A DNA stretch of 64,000 nt from Enterocloster asparagiformis (lineage in GTDB: Bacteria > Bacillota > Clostridia > Lachnospirales > Lachnospiraceae): NCBI GenBank assembly GCA_018380885.1, contig JAGZSY010000005.1, positions 1-64,000 on the forward strand. The letters are read 5' to 3'. The notes under the pieces are model-generated. The model was not told the DNA's origin. It searched no databases and saw only the letters and a program-made list of their open reading frames with translations. Of this stretch, positions 44,834 through 53,744 are shown one piece after another (the first letter of the stretch is position 1; each line of letters starts with the position of its first letter). Both the position numbers and the translations under genes were made by a program.

Positions 44834-45595
44834 TCACACCTGGTAAATGGAGCGTTTCTTTACTTTTTGAAAATAGAACGCCGCCAATCCCATCACAATA
44901 CACATCAGCGCCGGCCCCGCTATGAATGACGTGGCATGAACTGCCGGAGCGCTTAGGCTGGTAGGTTCAAAGGCCGTTACAAAGCGCAGTCCCGGCGCGC
45001 CAAGGATCGCCCAAAAGAAATTCTCCAAAATGACATAGATAAACGGGCCTGTCAGAATGACGAATATATTGCTGCCATAAAGCGCCAGCACAAAACCAAA
45101 GGTCATGGTCAGTACGCCCAGCAGCCCCTTCCACAGGGAAAGCAATAATGCATAGAGAACCGGGGTTTCGGCATAAAGGTTTGAGAATACATGGGCGTAG
45201 CCCTCGGGGATTGGCCAAAGCTCCTGCGGCGCCCTGACATACAGCGCAAACACAGCGGCGATAAAATAAGGGATCACCATTATAATAAATGCGGATACCG
45301 CACACGCACTCCATTTTGTAACCAAATAACGGCGCCTGCCAATCCGGGGAAGCGTGTAGGTCAGAAAACGGTCCCGGCGCTCATAGTAAAGCTGCCAGCA
45401 AATCGGTATGGTAACAAACAGGGGAAACAAAAGGCTTAAAAACTCCGTGCCGATTTCCCATGGATCGAGTTCAAAATGGAGGGTATACCCCCGATACAGG
45501 GTGCAGGAAAGAATACAGGTCAGCAGCGTGAGCAGACACGTTGCGATAAGGACCGGTTTGGCTATTTTCTTCCCTTCTAATATAAAGTTTCGCAT
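44834..45595 (-). CDS. ABC transporter membrane subunit, small
   Basis: 253 aa with about six TM segments, ABC-2-type permease-like. Start MRNFILEGKKIAKPV with GAAAGGAA upstream; a longer in-frame version begins inside the preceding hairpin region and is unlikely. Four bp separate it from the large subunit. Its order after a LytTR system is that of bacteriocin/antimicrobial-peptide export or immunity operons. Confidence 0.78.
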   Translation of the reverse strand: MRNFILEGKKIAKPVLIATCLLTLLTCILSCTLYRGYTLHFELDPWEIGTEFLSLLFPLFVTIPICWQLYYERRDRFLTYTLPRIGRRRYLVTKWSACAVSAFIIMVIPYFIAAVFALYVRAPQELWPIPEGYAHVFSNLYAETPVLYALLLSLWKGLLGVLTMTFGFVLALYGSNIFVILTGPFIYVILENFFWAILGAPGLRFVTAFEPTSLSAPAVHATSFIAGPALMCIVMGLAAFYFQKVKKRSIYQV

Positions 45596-45681
45596 GTCAG
45601 CACTTCCTTTCAGTTGATTTTTATCTATTTGCACCTTTATATTAGCATCCGCCGCCACAAAAACAAGGCCGTGGGAACAAA

Positions 45682-45725
45682 CAGGGGTTTTATGGGAACG
45701 AAACGGCTCTCCCATAAAACCCCTG
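45682..45725 (-). terminator. intercistronic 15-bp perfect stem
   Basis: CAGGGGTTTTATGGG (45682-45696) and CCCATAAAACCCCTG (45711-45725) pair fully around a 14-nt loop. It lies 19 bp past the kinase stop; on the minus strand the next bases are TTTGTT, so it is a partial terminator or a processing site separating the regulatory from the transporter genes. The stretch after it (45596-45660) may hold a weak extra promoter (TTGTTT...TAATAT). Confidence 0.6.
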
Positions 45726-45744
45726 CTATTCTATACTTTAATTT

Positions 45745-47034
45745 TCAGGAAACCAATACCCCAATGGTGATATAGGGGATTCCGTTCAGCCGGTCGTTTC
45801 CGGTAACGATCTTTCCTCCGTGCCGTTCCACAATCTGGCGGACATTATACAGGCCATAACCATGCCCTCCCCCTTTTGTTGACCAGCCCCGCCGGAACAT
45901 CCGGACAAACTCCAGGTTGGACAGAGCCGCGTGCGGATTCAAAACAGAAAAACGGATGCCCTCGGCTTCCCCCATTGCTCTGGCGTACAGCACGTCTCCC
46001 GGCGAGGCCGCCTCAATGGCGTTGTCCAGCAAAATAGCAATCAGCTCCACCCAGTCGGCCTCAGATAAGGACCGGCCAAGAAACGCCCCTGCTATCGTCA
46101 CTTCCACACGGACCCGCTTTAATTCCGCCTGCTTTATTTTTCCAAACAGCAGGCCGCTGATTACTTTACTGTCGCATTTTAATAATTCTTTATCCGCGCC
46201 GTCCAGCCTTACATGCTGGAGCAGAGAGGTCACAGCTTCCTGCGCTTCCTGCAAATCCTGCGCAGTGGAAACCGCCGCCGCAACCGCCATCATCTGGTTG
46301 TTAAAGTCATGTTGGCGCGCCCGCACCTGTTCAATCAGCTCCTCCACCAGAGGAAGATACTGCTCCAGCATCGCGGTTCTCCGCCGGACCTGTATCCGGT
46401 GCTGCCGAAGCAGCATGGCAATCGCGTCGCAAACCGCCAGCAGTCCCACCGCCCCCATCGTCGCCGTCAGCCGGCCCAGCATAGCGGAGAAGTCAAACCG
46501 AAACAGGAGGAGCAGCAACAAAAGCAGCAGCGCCGTATTGCTGCACACCATACAAATAACGATATCCCCATCCGACAGCTTGTCCCTCAGCCACCGGAGC
46601 GCCCCCGTGCTCCAAAGCGCCAGCCAGAGGCAGAGGGGCAGCACCCGGCCCACATAGAGATACCACACGGGTTCCGCCAGGCCGCACAGGGCCAGGAACA
46701 GTAGACACAGCTCCCTCAACAGGAGATACAGCGCAAAGGCCGCAACCGTGCCGAATAGCGTGTGACCCTCGCTCTTTTGAAACCACAGGCTGTTCAATAA
46801 CAGCACACCGAGAAACAGGAACAGAAACGCAACGATATGATCCACCGGCAGCACGGCATATGCCATTTCGGAATCGTTGTCCCCAAGCCCCAGGCGGGAG
46901 AGCAGGCAGACGCCGGCGAACAGCAGCGGATGCAGACGATCCAGCGTTCCCCTTGACCGGCCCAGCAGCCCCAGACTGGAAAGAGACAGGAGAAGCCCGT
47001 CCAATACGCTCTGCAAAAAGATAGAAATTGTCAT
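45745..47034 (-). CDS. AgrC-like sensor histidine kinase (GHKL)
   Basis: 429 aa. The first ~215 residues give six to seven TM segments; the H-box is RQHDFNNQMMAV (His near 246), with N-box LIAILLDNAIEAA and G-box GWSTKGGGHGYGLYNV. The lack of an extracytoplasmic loop, and pairing with a LytTR regulator, point to sensing of a peptide or membrane-associated ligand. Its start overlaps the response regulator by 4 bp. Confidence 0.9.
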   Translation of the reverse strand: MTISIFLQSVLDGLLLSLSSLGLLGRSRGTLDRLHPLLFAGVCLLSRLGLGDNDSEMAYAVLPVDHIVAFLFLFLGVLLLNSLWFQKSEGHTLFGTVAAFALYLLLRELCLLFLALCGLAEPVWYLYVGRVLPLCLWLALWSTGALRWLRDKLSDGDIVICMVCSNTALLLLLLLLLFRFDFSAMLGRLTATMGAVGLLAVCDAIAMLLRQHRIQVRRRTAMLEQYLPLVEELIEQVRARQHDFNNQMMAVAAAVSTAQDLQEAQEAVTSLLQHVRLDGADKELLKCDSKVISGLLFGKIKQAELKRVRVEVTIAGAFLGRSLSEADWVELIAILLDNAIEAASPGDVLYARAMGEAEGIRFSVLNPHAALSNLEFVRMFRRGWSTKGGGHGYGLYNVRQIVERHGGKIVTGNDRLNGIPYITIGVLVS

Positions 47035-47756
47035 GGCTTTTCACGCTCAAACACTGCCTTCTGATATTTTTCACCAATCGGGATTGCTGTTTGGCACCCC
47101 TTCAGGTAAAGCAGGCGGTTTGTCTTGTCTATTTTACAAATATGAACCGGATTGACCAAAAAGCTTTTATGGCATTGCAGCAAACGGTTTTGCGGCGCCA
47201 TGTCCAGCAGCTTTGACAGACTATAACCCGAAATCCGATCTGTTACTTCGCTTCCGCCGTTTTGCGCGGCATGAATTAAAAGCCTTTTTCCAAAAGATTC
47301 AATGTAGAGGATATTTCTGATCTCGTATTCAAACAGAAACTGCTTCTGCTCAATTCGGAGAATTTCCGGAGCCGCCTGAATTTGTGCCCCCATCTCAAGG
47401 GCCGCTTGAAGTGCCTTTTGAAATTCAGCCTCCGTAAAAGGTTTCACCAGGAAATCGTAGCATTTGATTTCCCGGTAGGCGGGCAGCTCCTCCCCAGCCA
47501 GCTCCGTGGTAAAAAGGATCGGTGTAAACCGGTATTCCGGTATGGAGCGCAGCTGCCTGGCCAGTTCGGTCCCCCGATAATCCAATAGCTGTATATCTAA
47601 AATGAATAGGTCAACCTTGCTTTTCAACGCATAAGAAAGAGCCTCGGCCGCCTTTGGAAAAGTTATAAGTTTGTGCTTAAGCGGGCTGTTTTCAATATAT
47701 CTGCCCATGAGCGCCACAGCGCCCGGCTCGTCTTCCACTAATAAAATAAGTCCCAT
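47031..47756 (-). CDS. LytTR-family response regulator
   Basis: 241 aa. Receiver domain (LILLVEDEPGAVALMGRYIE; phosphoacceptor Asp in DLFILDIQLLDYRGTEL; the conserved Lys in DFLVKPFTEAEF) and a LytTR DNA-binding domain (NILYIESFGKRLLIHA; LLQCHKSFLVNPVHICKID). ATG at 47756 has GGGAGGAGG upstream. First gene of the five-gene operon. Confidence 0.94.
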   Translation of the reverse strand: MGLILLVEDEPGAVALMGRYIENSPLKHKLITFPKAAEALSYALKSKVDLFILDIQLLDYRGTELARQLRSIPEYRFTPILFTTELAGEELPAYREIKCYDFLVKPFTEAEFQKALQAALEMGAQIQAAPEILRIEQKQFLFEYEIRNILYIESFGKRLLIHAAQNGGSEVTDRISGYSLSKLLDMAPQNRLLQCHKSFLVNPVHICKIDKTNRLLYLKGCQTAIPIGEKYQKAVFEREKP

Positions 47757-47823
47757 GGGCCTCCTCCCATCGCACGATCTTTCAATACAGTTGTAATTAA
47801 TATTTGTATTCTCCATCAGGTAC

Positions 47824-47852
47824 ATTATAATTCGGTTGCTTAAACAATACAA
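47824..47852 (-). promoter_or_regulatory. promoter of the LytTR-ABC operon
   Basis: On the minus strand TTGTAT (complement of 47847-47852), 17 bp, TATAAT (47824-47829), about 60 nt before the response-regulator start. Confidence 0.65.
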
Positions 47853-47911
47853 GCGAAGAAGTGAATTAACCGCAGACGGGAGCGGGGCAGCCACCGGGCC
47901 CTCCTTTCCAC

Positions 47912-47962
47912 AAAAAAACAGGGCGCTCCCGGGAACTTCACCGCTCCCAGAACCGCCCTGTT
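47912..47962 (-). terminator. terminator of the DegV-ICMT-GH3-HD-GYP operon
   Basis: On the minus strand AACAGGGCG and CGCCCTGTT enclose about 28 nt that also pair in part, followed by TTTTT. It lies right after the HD-GYP stop codon. Confidence 0.75.
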
Positions 47963-47967
47963 AATGT

Positions 47968-50502
47968 TTACTCCTTCATCAACCCTTCGTCGATCACCGG
48001 CACCACCTCGCCGCTTTTGATCATCTCGACAAAAATCGGCACCAGCTCGGGGTCAAACTGGCTCCCGGCGCCTTTTTCCAGCTCTCCCACCGCGAAATCC
48101 ACGGACATGCTGGGCTTGTAGCACCGCTTTGACACCATGGCGTCAAAGGAGTCCGCCACGCAGAGGATCCGGGCCGCCAGCGGGATGTCCTTGCCCGCGA
48201 TCCGGCGGGGATACCCCTTGCCGTCAAACCGCTCGTGGTGACCCAGCACCGCCGGGATTACGTAATCCATGGAGGGCAGGTGGCGGATGATCTCCACCGA
48301 GGACTCCACATGGCGCTTCATGGCGTCGTACTCCTCCGCGGTCAGCTTTCCCTCTTTATTTAAGATATTCTCCGGGATGCCGATCTTGCCGATATCGTGC
48401 AGCAGCGCCGCCTCCTTCAAAATTTCCCGGTACTCGTCGCCGGTGCCGATGGCCTTGGCGATGGCCTCCGCGTAGTAGGCCACGTTCTTGGAGTGCTGGA
48501 ACGTGTAGTGGTCCTTGGCGTCGATGGCCGCGGTCAGGGCGTAGATCGTGGGAGCGTACTCGGAGTACATGCTCTTGTGCTTCTTATCCAGCCCTTCGTC
48601 CGTCTCCCGTCGGCCGATGATGCCGTCTGAGTACACCAGAATCCCGTTTTTGCCGGAGCGCTTCACGTGGTACACCGCCCTGTCGGCATTGGAGACCAGC
48701 TCGTTCAGGGAGGCGGCCGCATAGGGCACGGCGCATATTCCGCAGCTCACGGTCAGCGTTTTCAGGTAAATGTCCGTGGAAATCCGGTTCATATTCTGAA
48801 TCTGGCGGCTGATATTCTCAGCCAGGTTCTGGGCGGAATAGATGTCGAATTCCGGCAGAATGGCGGCGAACTCCTTGCCGCTGTAACGGGCGCAGTAGCC
48901 GTTGTCCCCCACCGTGCCCTTGATGATCTTGGCGATGTGGACCAGGGCCTTGTCCCCCTCCTGGTTGCCGTAGAGCTCGTTGTACAGCTTAAAGTCGTCC
49001 ACATTGAAGATCACCAGCGCCAGGGAGGTCTTGGAGTATCTCTCATAGCTCTCCTCCAGCACCTCATAGAAATACTTGCGGTTGAGAAGGCCCGTGAGCT
49101 CGTCGGTGCGCGCCTCCATGTAGGCCTTCTCATAGAGCCGGGAATTTTTCACCGCGATGGAGCTGACGGATTCCAGGGAATTTAAAAAGCTGATATCCTC
49201 TGTGGAATATCCCCGCTGGAACTTCCCCTTTTTCTCCTTCCGGCCCAAAAGCACGATTCCCACCAGGTCGTCGTTGTCCTTGAGCGGCAAAATGCCCTCG
49301 ATTTTCATGGTGTCCAGGCGGTGCTTTTCTTCCTCCCACATGGACTTGTATTCCACGGTCCGCTTGAAATCCCGGATCAGCAGGCAGGTGTCGTGGCTCT
49401 TAAGCCACGATACCATGGGGTGCCCCGGATCCATGGAAAAGTTCCGGTCGTCCAGTGGGCTGCTGCTGTAGGTGGCCGGATAGCTGCCGTCCGCCTCCCG
49501 GATGCAGATGTAAATCTTTTTTACGTTCAGCGTGTCTTTGATCACGTCCACCAGCGCCCCTAAAATCTCGTTTAAGCGCAGGCTGCGGGACACCTGGGTG
49601 GTGTACTCTCCCAGTCGCTCCGTCTGGCTGACCTCCTCCCGCACAAAGAGCCGGTCGAAAAAACCGCGGGTGACCAGGTAAATGCACATGGTGGCCAGCA
49701 TGGTCAGCACGGCCACAATCATCACGCTGGAGGAAGCCAGCATGGGAATCTCCACGCGGATCAGCGCATCCAGGGACTGGGCCAGGTTGTAGAAGGCCAC
49801 CACGCTGATGCCCATGGCGATGATGATGCAGTTTCCCTGTGACATCAGCATGGTCAGGCGGAACATCCTGCGCGTGTACAGCGTGTAGAACATCACCACC
49901 GCGTTGCCCACTCCTGCCAGAATATCGATGGGGAAACCGTTGAATACCGGCAGCGCCAGGTTTCCGAGAAACAGGATCATTTCCCCGAACAGCAGGGGAA
50001 GCACCTGGGACATCATGCCCTGCTTCTTTCGCGAGCGGATCACGAGCAGCAGCGTGTGCAGCACGATCAGCAGGCAAAGGCCGTACATGATTCCCACCCG
50101 CCACGTCATGTCGTAGACAAACCGTATGCCCTTGCCGGCCTGCACAATGTGGGGCGCGTCCAGCAGCCAGCCGGTCTTTAAGTTCACCAGACAGCCGGCC
50201 AGGGACAGAAGCAGCCACACCCGGTGCGCGGTTTTCGCGGGTTTTCCGCAGAAGTCGCGGATAAAGCAGAAATACGCGTAGGGCACCAGCCAGATTCCGG
50301 CCAGGGAGAAGTGATACCACAGCCGGTAGCCGGGCCAGGCCTGAAGGCGCATGAGCAGAGAGCCGCCGGTCCACAGGATCATGGTGAACAGCACGGCGAT
50401 AAAGTCCCCGATCAGCTTAGATTTTTTCGCCGTCAGGAATGCCAGCATGAGGAACGCATAAAAATACAGCGCCGTTATGGAAATGAATACAAAACTGCTC
50501 AT
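47968..50502 (-). CDS. 7TM-GAF-GGDEF(degenerate)-HD-GYP signalling protein
   Basis: 844 aa. Seven to eight TM segments fill residues 1-285, like the 7TM N-terminal module of receptor kinases. A GAF domain (about 305-455) and GGDEF domain (465-625) follow. The GGDEF signature is SGKEF (541-545) and the first metal Asp is Asn in FNVDDF, so cyclase activity is probably lost. The HD-GYP domain (655-830) keeps LLHDIGKIGIP, HHERFDGKGYP and the other metal ligands; it should hydrolyse c-di-GMP (or cGAMP). The gene starts 3 bp after GH3, so it shares its mRNA; the 7TM part may sense the pathway product. Confidence 0.9.
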   Translation of the reverse strand: MSSFVFISITALYFYAFLMLAFLTAKKSKLIGDFIAVLFTMILWTGGSLLMRLQAWPGYRLWYHFSLAGIWLVPYAYFCFIRDFCGKPAKTAHRVWLLLSLAGCLVNLKTGWLLDAPHIVQAGKGIRFVYDMTWRVGIMYGLCLLIVLHTLLLVIRSRKKQGMMSQVLPLLFGEMILFLGNLALPVFNGFPIDILAGVGNAVVMFYTLYTRRMFRLTMLMSQGNCIIIAMGISVVAFYNLAQSLDALIRVEIPMLASSSVMIVAVLTMLATMCIYLVTRGFFDRLFVREEVSQTERLGEYTTQVSRSLRLNEILGALVDVIKDTLNVKKIYICIREADGSYPATYSSSPLDDRNFSMDPGHPMVSWLKSHDTCLLIRDFKRTVEYKSMWEEEKHRLDTMKIEGILPLKDNDDLVGIVLLGRKEKKGKFQRGYSTEDISFLNSLESVSSIAVKNSRLYEKAYMEARTDELTGLLNRKYFYEVLEESYERYSKTSLALVIFNVDDFKLYNELYGNQEGDKALVHIAKIIKGTVGDNGYCARYSGKEFAAILPEFDIYSAQNLAENISRQIQNMNRISTDIYLKTLTVSCGICAVPYAAASLNELVSNADRAVYHVKRSGKNGILVYSDGIIGRRETDEGLDKKHKSMYSEYAPTIYALTAAIDAKDHYTFQHSKNVAYYAEAIAKAIGTGDEYREILKEAALLHDIGKIGIPENILNKEGKLTAEEYDAMKRHVESSVEIIRHLPSMDYVIPAVLGHHERFDGKGYPRRIAGKDIPLAARILCVADSFDAMVSKRCYKPSMSVDFAVGELEKGAGSQFDPELVPIFVEMIKSGEVVPVIDEGLMKE

Positions 50503-50505
50503 AGG

Positions 50506-52140
50506 CTAATAGGTCCTCCGTCCGTCAGGCGTTTCCTGCAATTTCAACATCTCCTGCACATCGTGAACCGATGGGTTGATATGCCGCAGGACCTTGCCTG
50601 TCCCCCGCTTAAAGGCGGCAAAGGTGCCGCAGCGCAGGATCGTGACCTCCAAGGGGTCCATTCCCAGAATCCGTTTCAGGTCCTGATAATCCTGATCCAC
50701 ATATTTGAAATAAATGGTCAGCTGCTCTTTTAACAGCTCCCTGCTCACCGCCCGGTTCACCACCGCCCTGGAGGACAGCTCCACGTACAGGTGCAGATAG
50801 GGCCGCCCTTTGTCCTGGGTAAATTCCTTCAGGGCCACCCAGTCCTCCACCTCCACGCCGGAGAGCTCAATCACATTTTTGATGGAATTTTCCGAGATGC
50901 GGGTGAAGCCCGCGATATCGATAATGGTGGGAATCCTGTCAATGTACTCGAAACGGGGGATTTTCGTCTCATCCTCCTTGCTGGTGAGGCCCAGGCAGCG
51001 GTACATGTCGCCCACCCGGTAGCGGGCGAAGGCGCCTCCCTTCAGCACGGTCAGCGCGATCTCATAGACCTCCCCGGGAACTACCTCGTCCATGCACACC
51101 GTATTGGGCGTGTAGGATTTGTCCTCCATGTTCTTGTACATCTCGCTCTCGGGAATAAATTCATAAAAGCAGGCGTCCGGAAAGAAATACAGCCCTTTCC
51201 TGTTCCAGGTCTCGGTGCCGATGCAGCTGGGCTCCGTACCGGAAAACACCTCCACCGGGCGCACGCCCCACAGATCTTCCAGGTCGTCCTTATAGCAGCG
51301 GTTGTCCGTCCCGGCGCACAGAAAGCCTTTGAGCTTGAAAATGTCCTTGGGCTTTAAGGGGCGGTTCTCCCGCTTGCACTCCCGCTTGGCCTTCAGGTAA
51401 CGGGCCATCATGGACGGGGACATGGAGCATATCTGTTTCAGCATAGACGCGCCCTTTTTGCTGCCCTCCGACAGGGAAGCCACGCTCAGGCTCACATAGT
51501 AGGCCACGCTGCCCAGGCCGAAAAAGAAGTCGATGCCTTTGCTCAGGCCCATCTTGAAGCCCCGCTTGTTCCGCTCCGTAAAAGTCATATTCACCGCCTC
51601 GCTGACCGGCGGCAGAAACTCGATGTCCACCTCGTCCGTCAGCGCCAGGGGAATCAGGCCGGTGGTGTACGGCAGCGGCGCCAGGGCGTAGAGGAACGTG
51701 TCCCCGGCTTCCACGTCGAATTTGCCCTTGGCCGTGCTGGTGGACAGCAGCATACAGGTGAGCACGTTGTTCTTATAGGTCTGGAGCATGCCCTTTGTGT
51801 AGGGGGCTACCTTGATGGGATGCTTTCCGCCCTCCCAGGTGGTTTGAATCCAGATAATGGGCTTGTCCGGCAGCATGTCCTCCCGCTTCAAAAGCAGGAC
51901 GTCCGCGTAATCCTCATAGGTTGTCAGGGGCACGATCTTCCGAAATTCCCGGATATCCCGGGGTATACGGCCCTTTAAGATTTTCTTTCCCAGGGGACTC
52001 GCACACCACAGGCGCATCTGTTCCTCCAGCAGCCTGTTCTGGATCCCCATGTACGCCTCCATGTCCAGCTCCAGAAAGCCGCAGTATTCCTGCCAGATCC
52101 GGTCGTATTCCTGGTTCTTTAGTTTCTCCTCAAATGTCAT
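50506..52140 (-). CDS. GH3-family acyl-amide synthetase homologue (bacterial)
   Basis: 544 aa. GH3 proteins, best known from plants, adenylate a carboxylic acid and join it to an amino acid. WIQTTWEGGKHPIKVAPYT occupies the place of the ATP-loop (normally SGTS-like), so motif I is altered; FSGTEPSCIG and FYEFIPE fit motifs II and III, and the C-terminal VEDWVALKEF region carries the acyl-acceptor domain. ATG at 52140 follows GAGGAG. It overlaps the ICMT-like gene by 11 bp and precedes the HD-GYP gene by 3 bp. Acid and amine substrates unknown; adenylation activity should not be assumed because of the changed motif I. Confidence 0.8.
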   Translation of the reverse strand: MTFEEKLKNQEYDRIWQEYCGFLELDMEAYMGIQNRLLEEQMRLWCASPLGKKILKGRIPRDIREFRKIVPLTTYEDYADVLLLKREDMLPDKPIIWIQTTWEGGKHPIKVAPYTKGMLQTYKNNVLTCMLLSTSTAKGKFDVEAGDTFLYALAPLPYTTGLIPLALTDEVDIEFLPPVSEAVNMTFTERNKRGFKMGLSKGIDFFFGLGSVAYYVSLSVASLSEGSKKGASMLKQICSMSPSMMARYLKAKRECKRENRPLKPKDIFKLKGFLCAGTDNRCYKDDLEDLWGVRPVEVFSGTEPSCIGTETWNRKGLYFFPDACFYEFIPESEMYKNMEDKSYTPNTVCMDEVVPGEVYEIALTVLKGGAFARYRVGDMYRCLGLTSKEDETKIPRFEYIDRIPTIIDIAGFTRISENSIKNVIELSGVEVEDWVALKEFTQDKGRPYLHLYVELSSRAVVNRAVSRELLKEQLTIYFKYVDQDYQDLKRILGMDPLEVTILRCGTFAAFKRGTGKVLRHINPSVHDVQEMLKLQETPDGRRTY

Positions 52141-52672
52141 CTGTCTCCTCACCACCATTTCTCATCTTTGGTATTAAAAATGGCACCGTTTTACGGTAAT
52201 CCTCGTAATCCGAAAACTCTCTGACAAAAATCAGCCGGTCCTGATACCAGGCGTATCCCAGATTCAGGGCGGACAGCGTCAGGCACAAAAGCAGCCGTTC
52301 CCACCCGCCGCAGGCAAGTCCCAGGCAGGTGAAACAGCCGAAAAACCACCAGATTCCAGGGTGGCGGCAGCGCCCGTAAGCCCCGGTCCTGCATACCTTA
52401 TGCCCGTCCGCCTCCTGGCGGTAGGTGTCGTCAAAGGGCAGGATAAAAAACAGCGTGTGGATCAGTCCGGCCAGGAAAAACGCCGCCGGCAGCAGCCACA
52501 AACGCACCCCCGCCGTCCAGGCGGCCGCGATCAGCCTCAGGCCCACCCCTGTCAGAAGCAGGCTGCCCGCGGCGAAAAACGGCTTCATCCAGCCGTTTTT
52601 GCGGTATACCCTGTTCCAATCATATAAAAAATACAGCCCAAAAGCGGTCAGCCCCGCGATCCACTCTCCCAT
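52130..52672 (-). CDS. ICMT-like membrane carboxyl methyltransferase
   Basis: 180 aa with four to five TM segments. TGAYGRCRHPGIWWFFG carries the RHP motif and DYEDYRKTVPFLIPKM the C-terminal Tyr/Pro motif that bind S-adenosylmethionine in isoprenylcysteine methyltransferase and related phospholipid methyltransferases. These enzymes methylate a carboxylate or amine on a lipid-like substrate at the membrane. Five bp after degV and overlapping GH3, so it acts in the same pathway. Confidence 0.75.
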   Translation of the reverse strand: MGEWIAGLTAFGLYFLYDWNRVYRKNGWMKPFFAAGSLLLTGVGLRLIAAAWTAGVRLWLLPAAFFLAGLIHTLFFILPFDDTYRQEADGHKVCRTGAYGRCRHPGIWWFFGCFTCLGLACGGWERLLLCLTLSALNLGYAWYQDRLIFVREFSDYEDYRKTVPFLIPKMRNGGEETDDI

Positions 52673-52677
52673 CCGCC

Positions 52678-53535
52678 CTACGCCTCGCCGGCAAAGGCGG
52701 CCAGACCCATGACGCCGGGCCCTCCGTGACAGGAAATCACGCAGCCGATGTCCGCGGTCAGCACCTGCTCAAATCCCATCTGGCGGCAGCGGTTTTGCAG
52801 CCGTTCCAGCAGAGCCATGGAAAATCCCTCGGCGTAAAAGAGAAAGATGGCTTCCCTGGACGGGCTGTGGGTTTTCACAAAACCTTCCAAATATTGGAAG
52901 GACACCTTTTCCATGTCGCCGCGGTACTTTTTCGAGGCCACCAGCTTGCCGTCCACCATGTTGATCAGCACCTTCAGGCGCAGCAGGGAGGTTCCCAGGT
53001 AGGCGGCGTTTGAGACGCGGCCTCCGGCCCGCAGGTATTCCAGCGTGTCCGGCAGAAAGGAGACCCGCTCCCGGCGGATCAGGCCCCGGATCATTTCCTC
53101 CGCCTGGTCCGCGCTTCGGGCGGATTTGATCACCTGGGCGGATTTCCACAGCAGCAGCGCGATGCCGCTGGACACCGTCTCGGAATCGATCAGGCGGATG
53201 CGCCGGTCCTTCAGATCGTCCAGCGCGATTTTTGCATTCTGGTAGGTGCAGGAGGCCTTGGAGGAGTATGCGATGTGGATGATCTCCGCATCCGGATTCT
53301 CCTCCCTCAGCTTCAGGAAAAAGACGGCGTACTCCTGGGGGTTCACCGCCGACGTGGTAGGCATCTGTTTCGTCCGCTTGAAGAACGCGAAAACATCCGC
53401 AACCGGAATGGACCGGTCCGGATAGCTCTCGCTTCCCAGGATTACATGCATCGGCGCAATGCGGATTCCCAGTTCATCCGCCATGGCCTGCGGTACATCC
53501 GATCCGCTCTCAGTTGTCAGAATGATTTTCTCCAT
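52678..53535 (-). CDS. DegV-family fatty-acid-binding protein
   Basis: 285 aa. ILTTESGSDVPQAMADELGI at the N-terminus is the DegV opening (fatty-acid head-group site), with TTSAVNPQEY and IHIAYSSKASCTYQNA following; the C-terminal GPGVMGLAAF is also typical. DegV/FakB proteins hold one fatty acid and present it to a kinase (FakA) or other enzyme. No fakA is nearby. ATG at 53535 has GGGAGGGG upstream; the longer in-frame start is in AT-rich DNA. Confidence 0.9.
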   Translation of the reverse strand: MEKIILTTESGSDVPQAMADELGIRIAPMHVILGSESYPDRSIPVADVFAFFKRTKQMPTTSAVNPQEYAVFFLKLREENPDAEIIHIAYSSKASCTYQNAKIALDDLKDRRIRLIDSETVSSGIALLLWKSAQVIKSARSADQAEEMIRGLIRRERVSFLPDTLEYLRAGGRVSNAAYLGTSLLRLKVLINMVDGKLVASKKYRGDMEKVSFQYLEGFVKTHSPSREAIFLFYAEGFSMALLERLQNRCRQMGFEQVLTADIGCVISCHGGPGVMGLAAFAGEA

Positions 53536-53744
53536 TGCTCCCCTCCCTGCTAGACACAAAATGACTAATAAACTTTTGCCGATTAAATCCCATTTTATCA
53601 TAATCCTACCAAAAAAGAAAGAGCTTTTGTCTGGTTATATTTATTGTTTTCTATATATATGGAGATAATTTTTGTAATTGTTAGACATTTCCAGTAAATA
53701 TTTGCAAAAAAAGGGCTTTGCCCTGCCAAAAATTTTGGCTTTTC

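Noticed and set aside
45596..45744. A hidden autoinducing-peptide gene between the kinase and transporter genes
   Set aside because: The space is taken by the 15-bp stem and a ribosome binding site; no small frame with an AgrD-like pattern was found.
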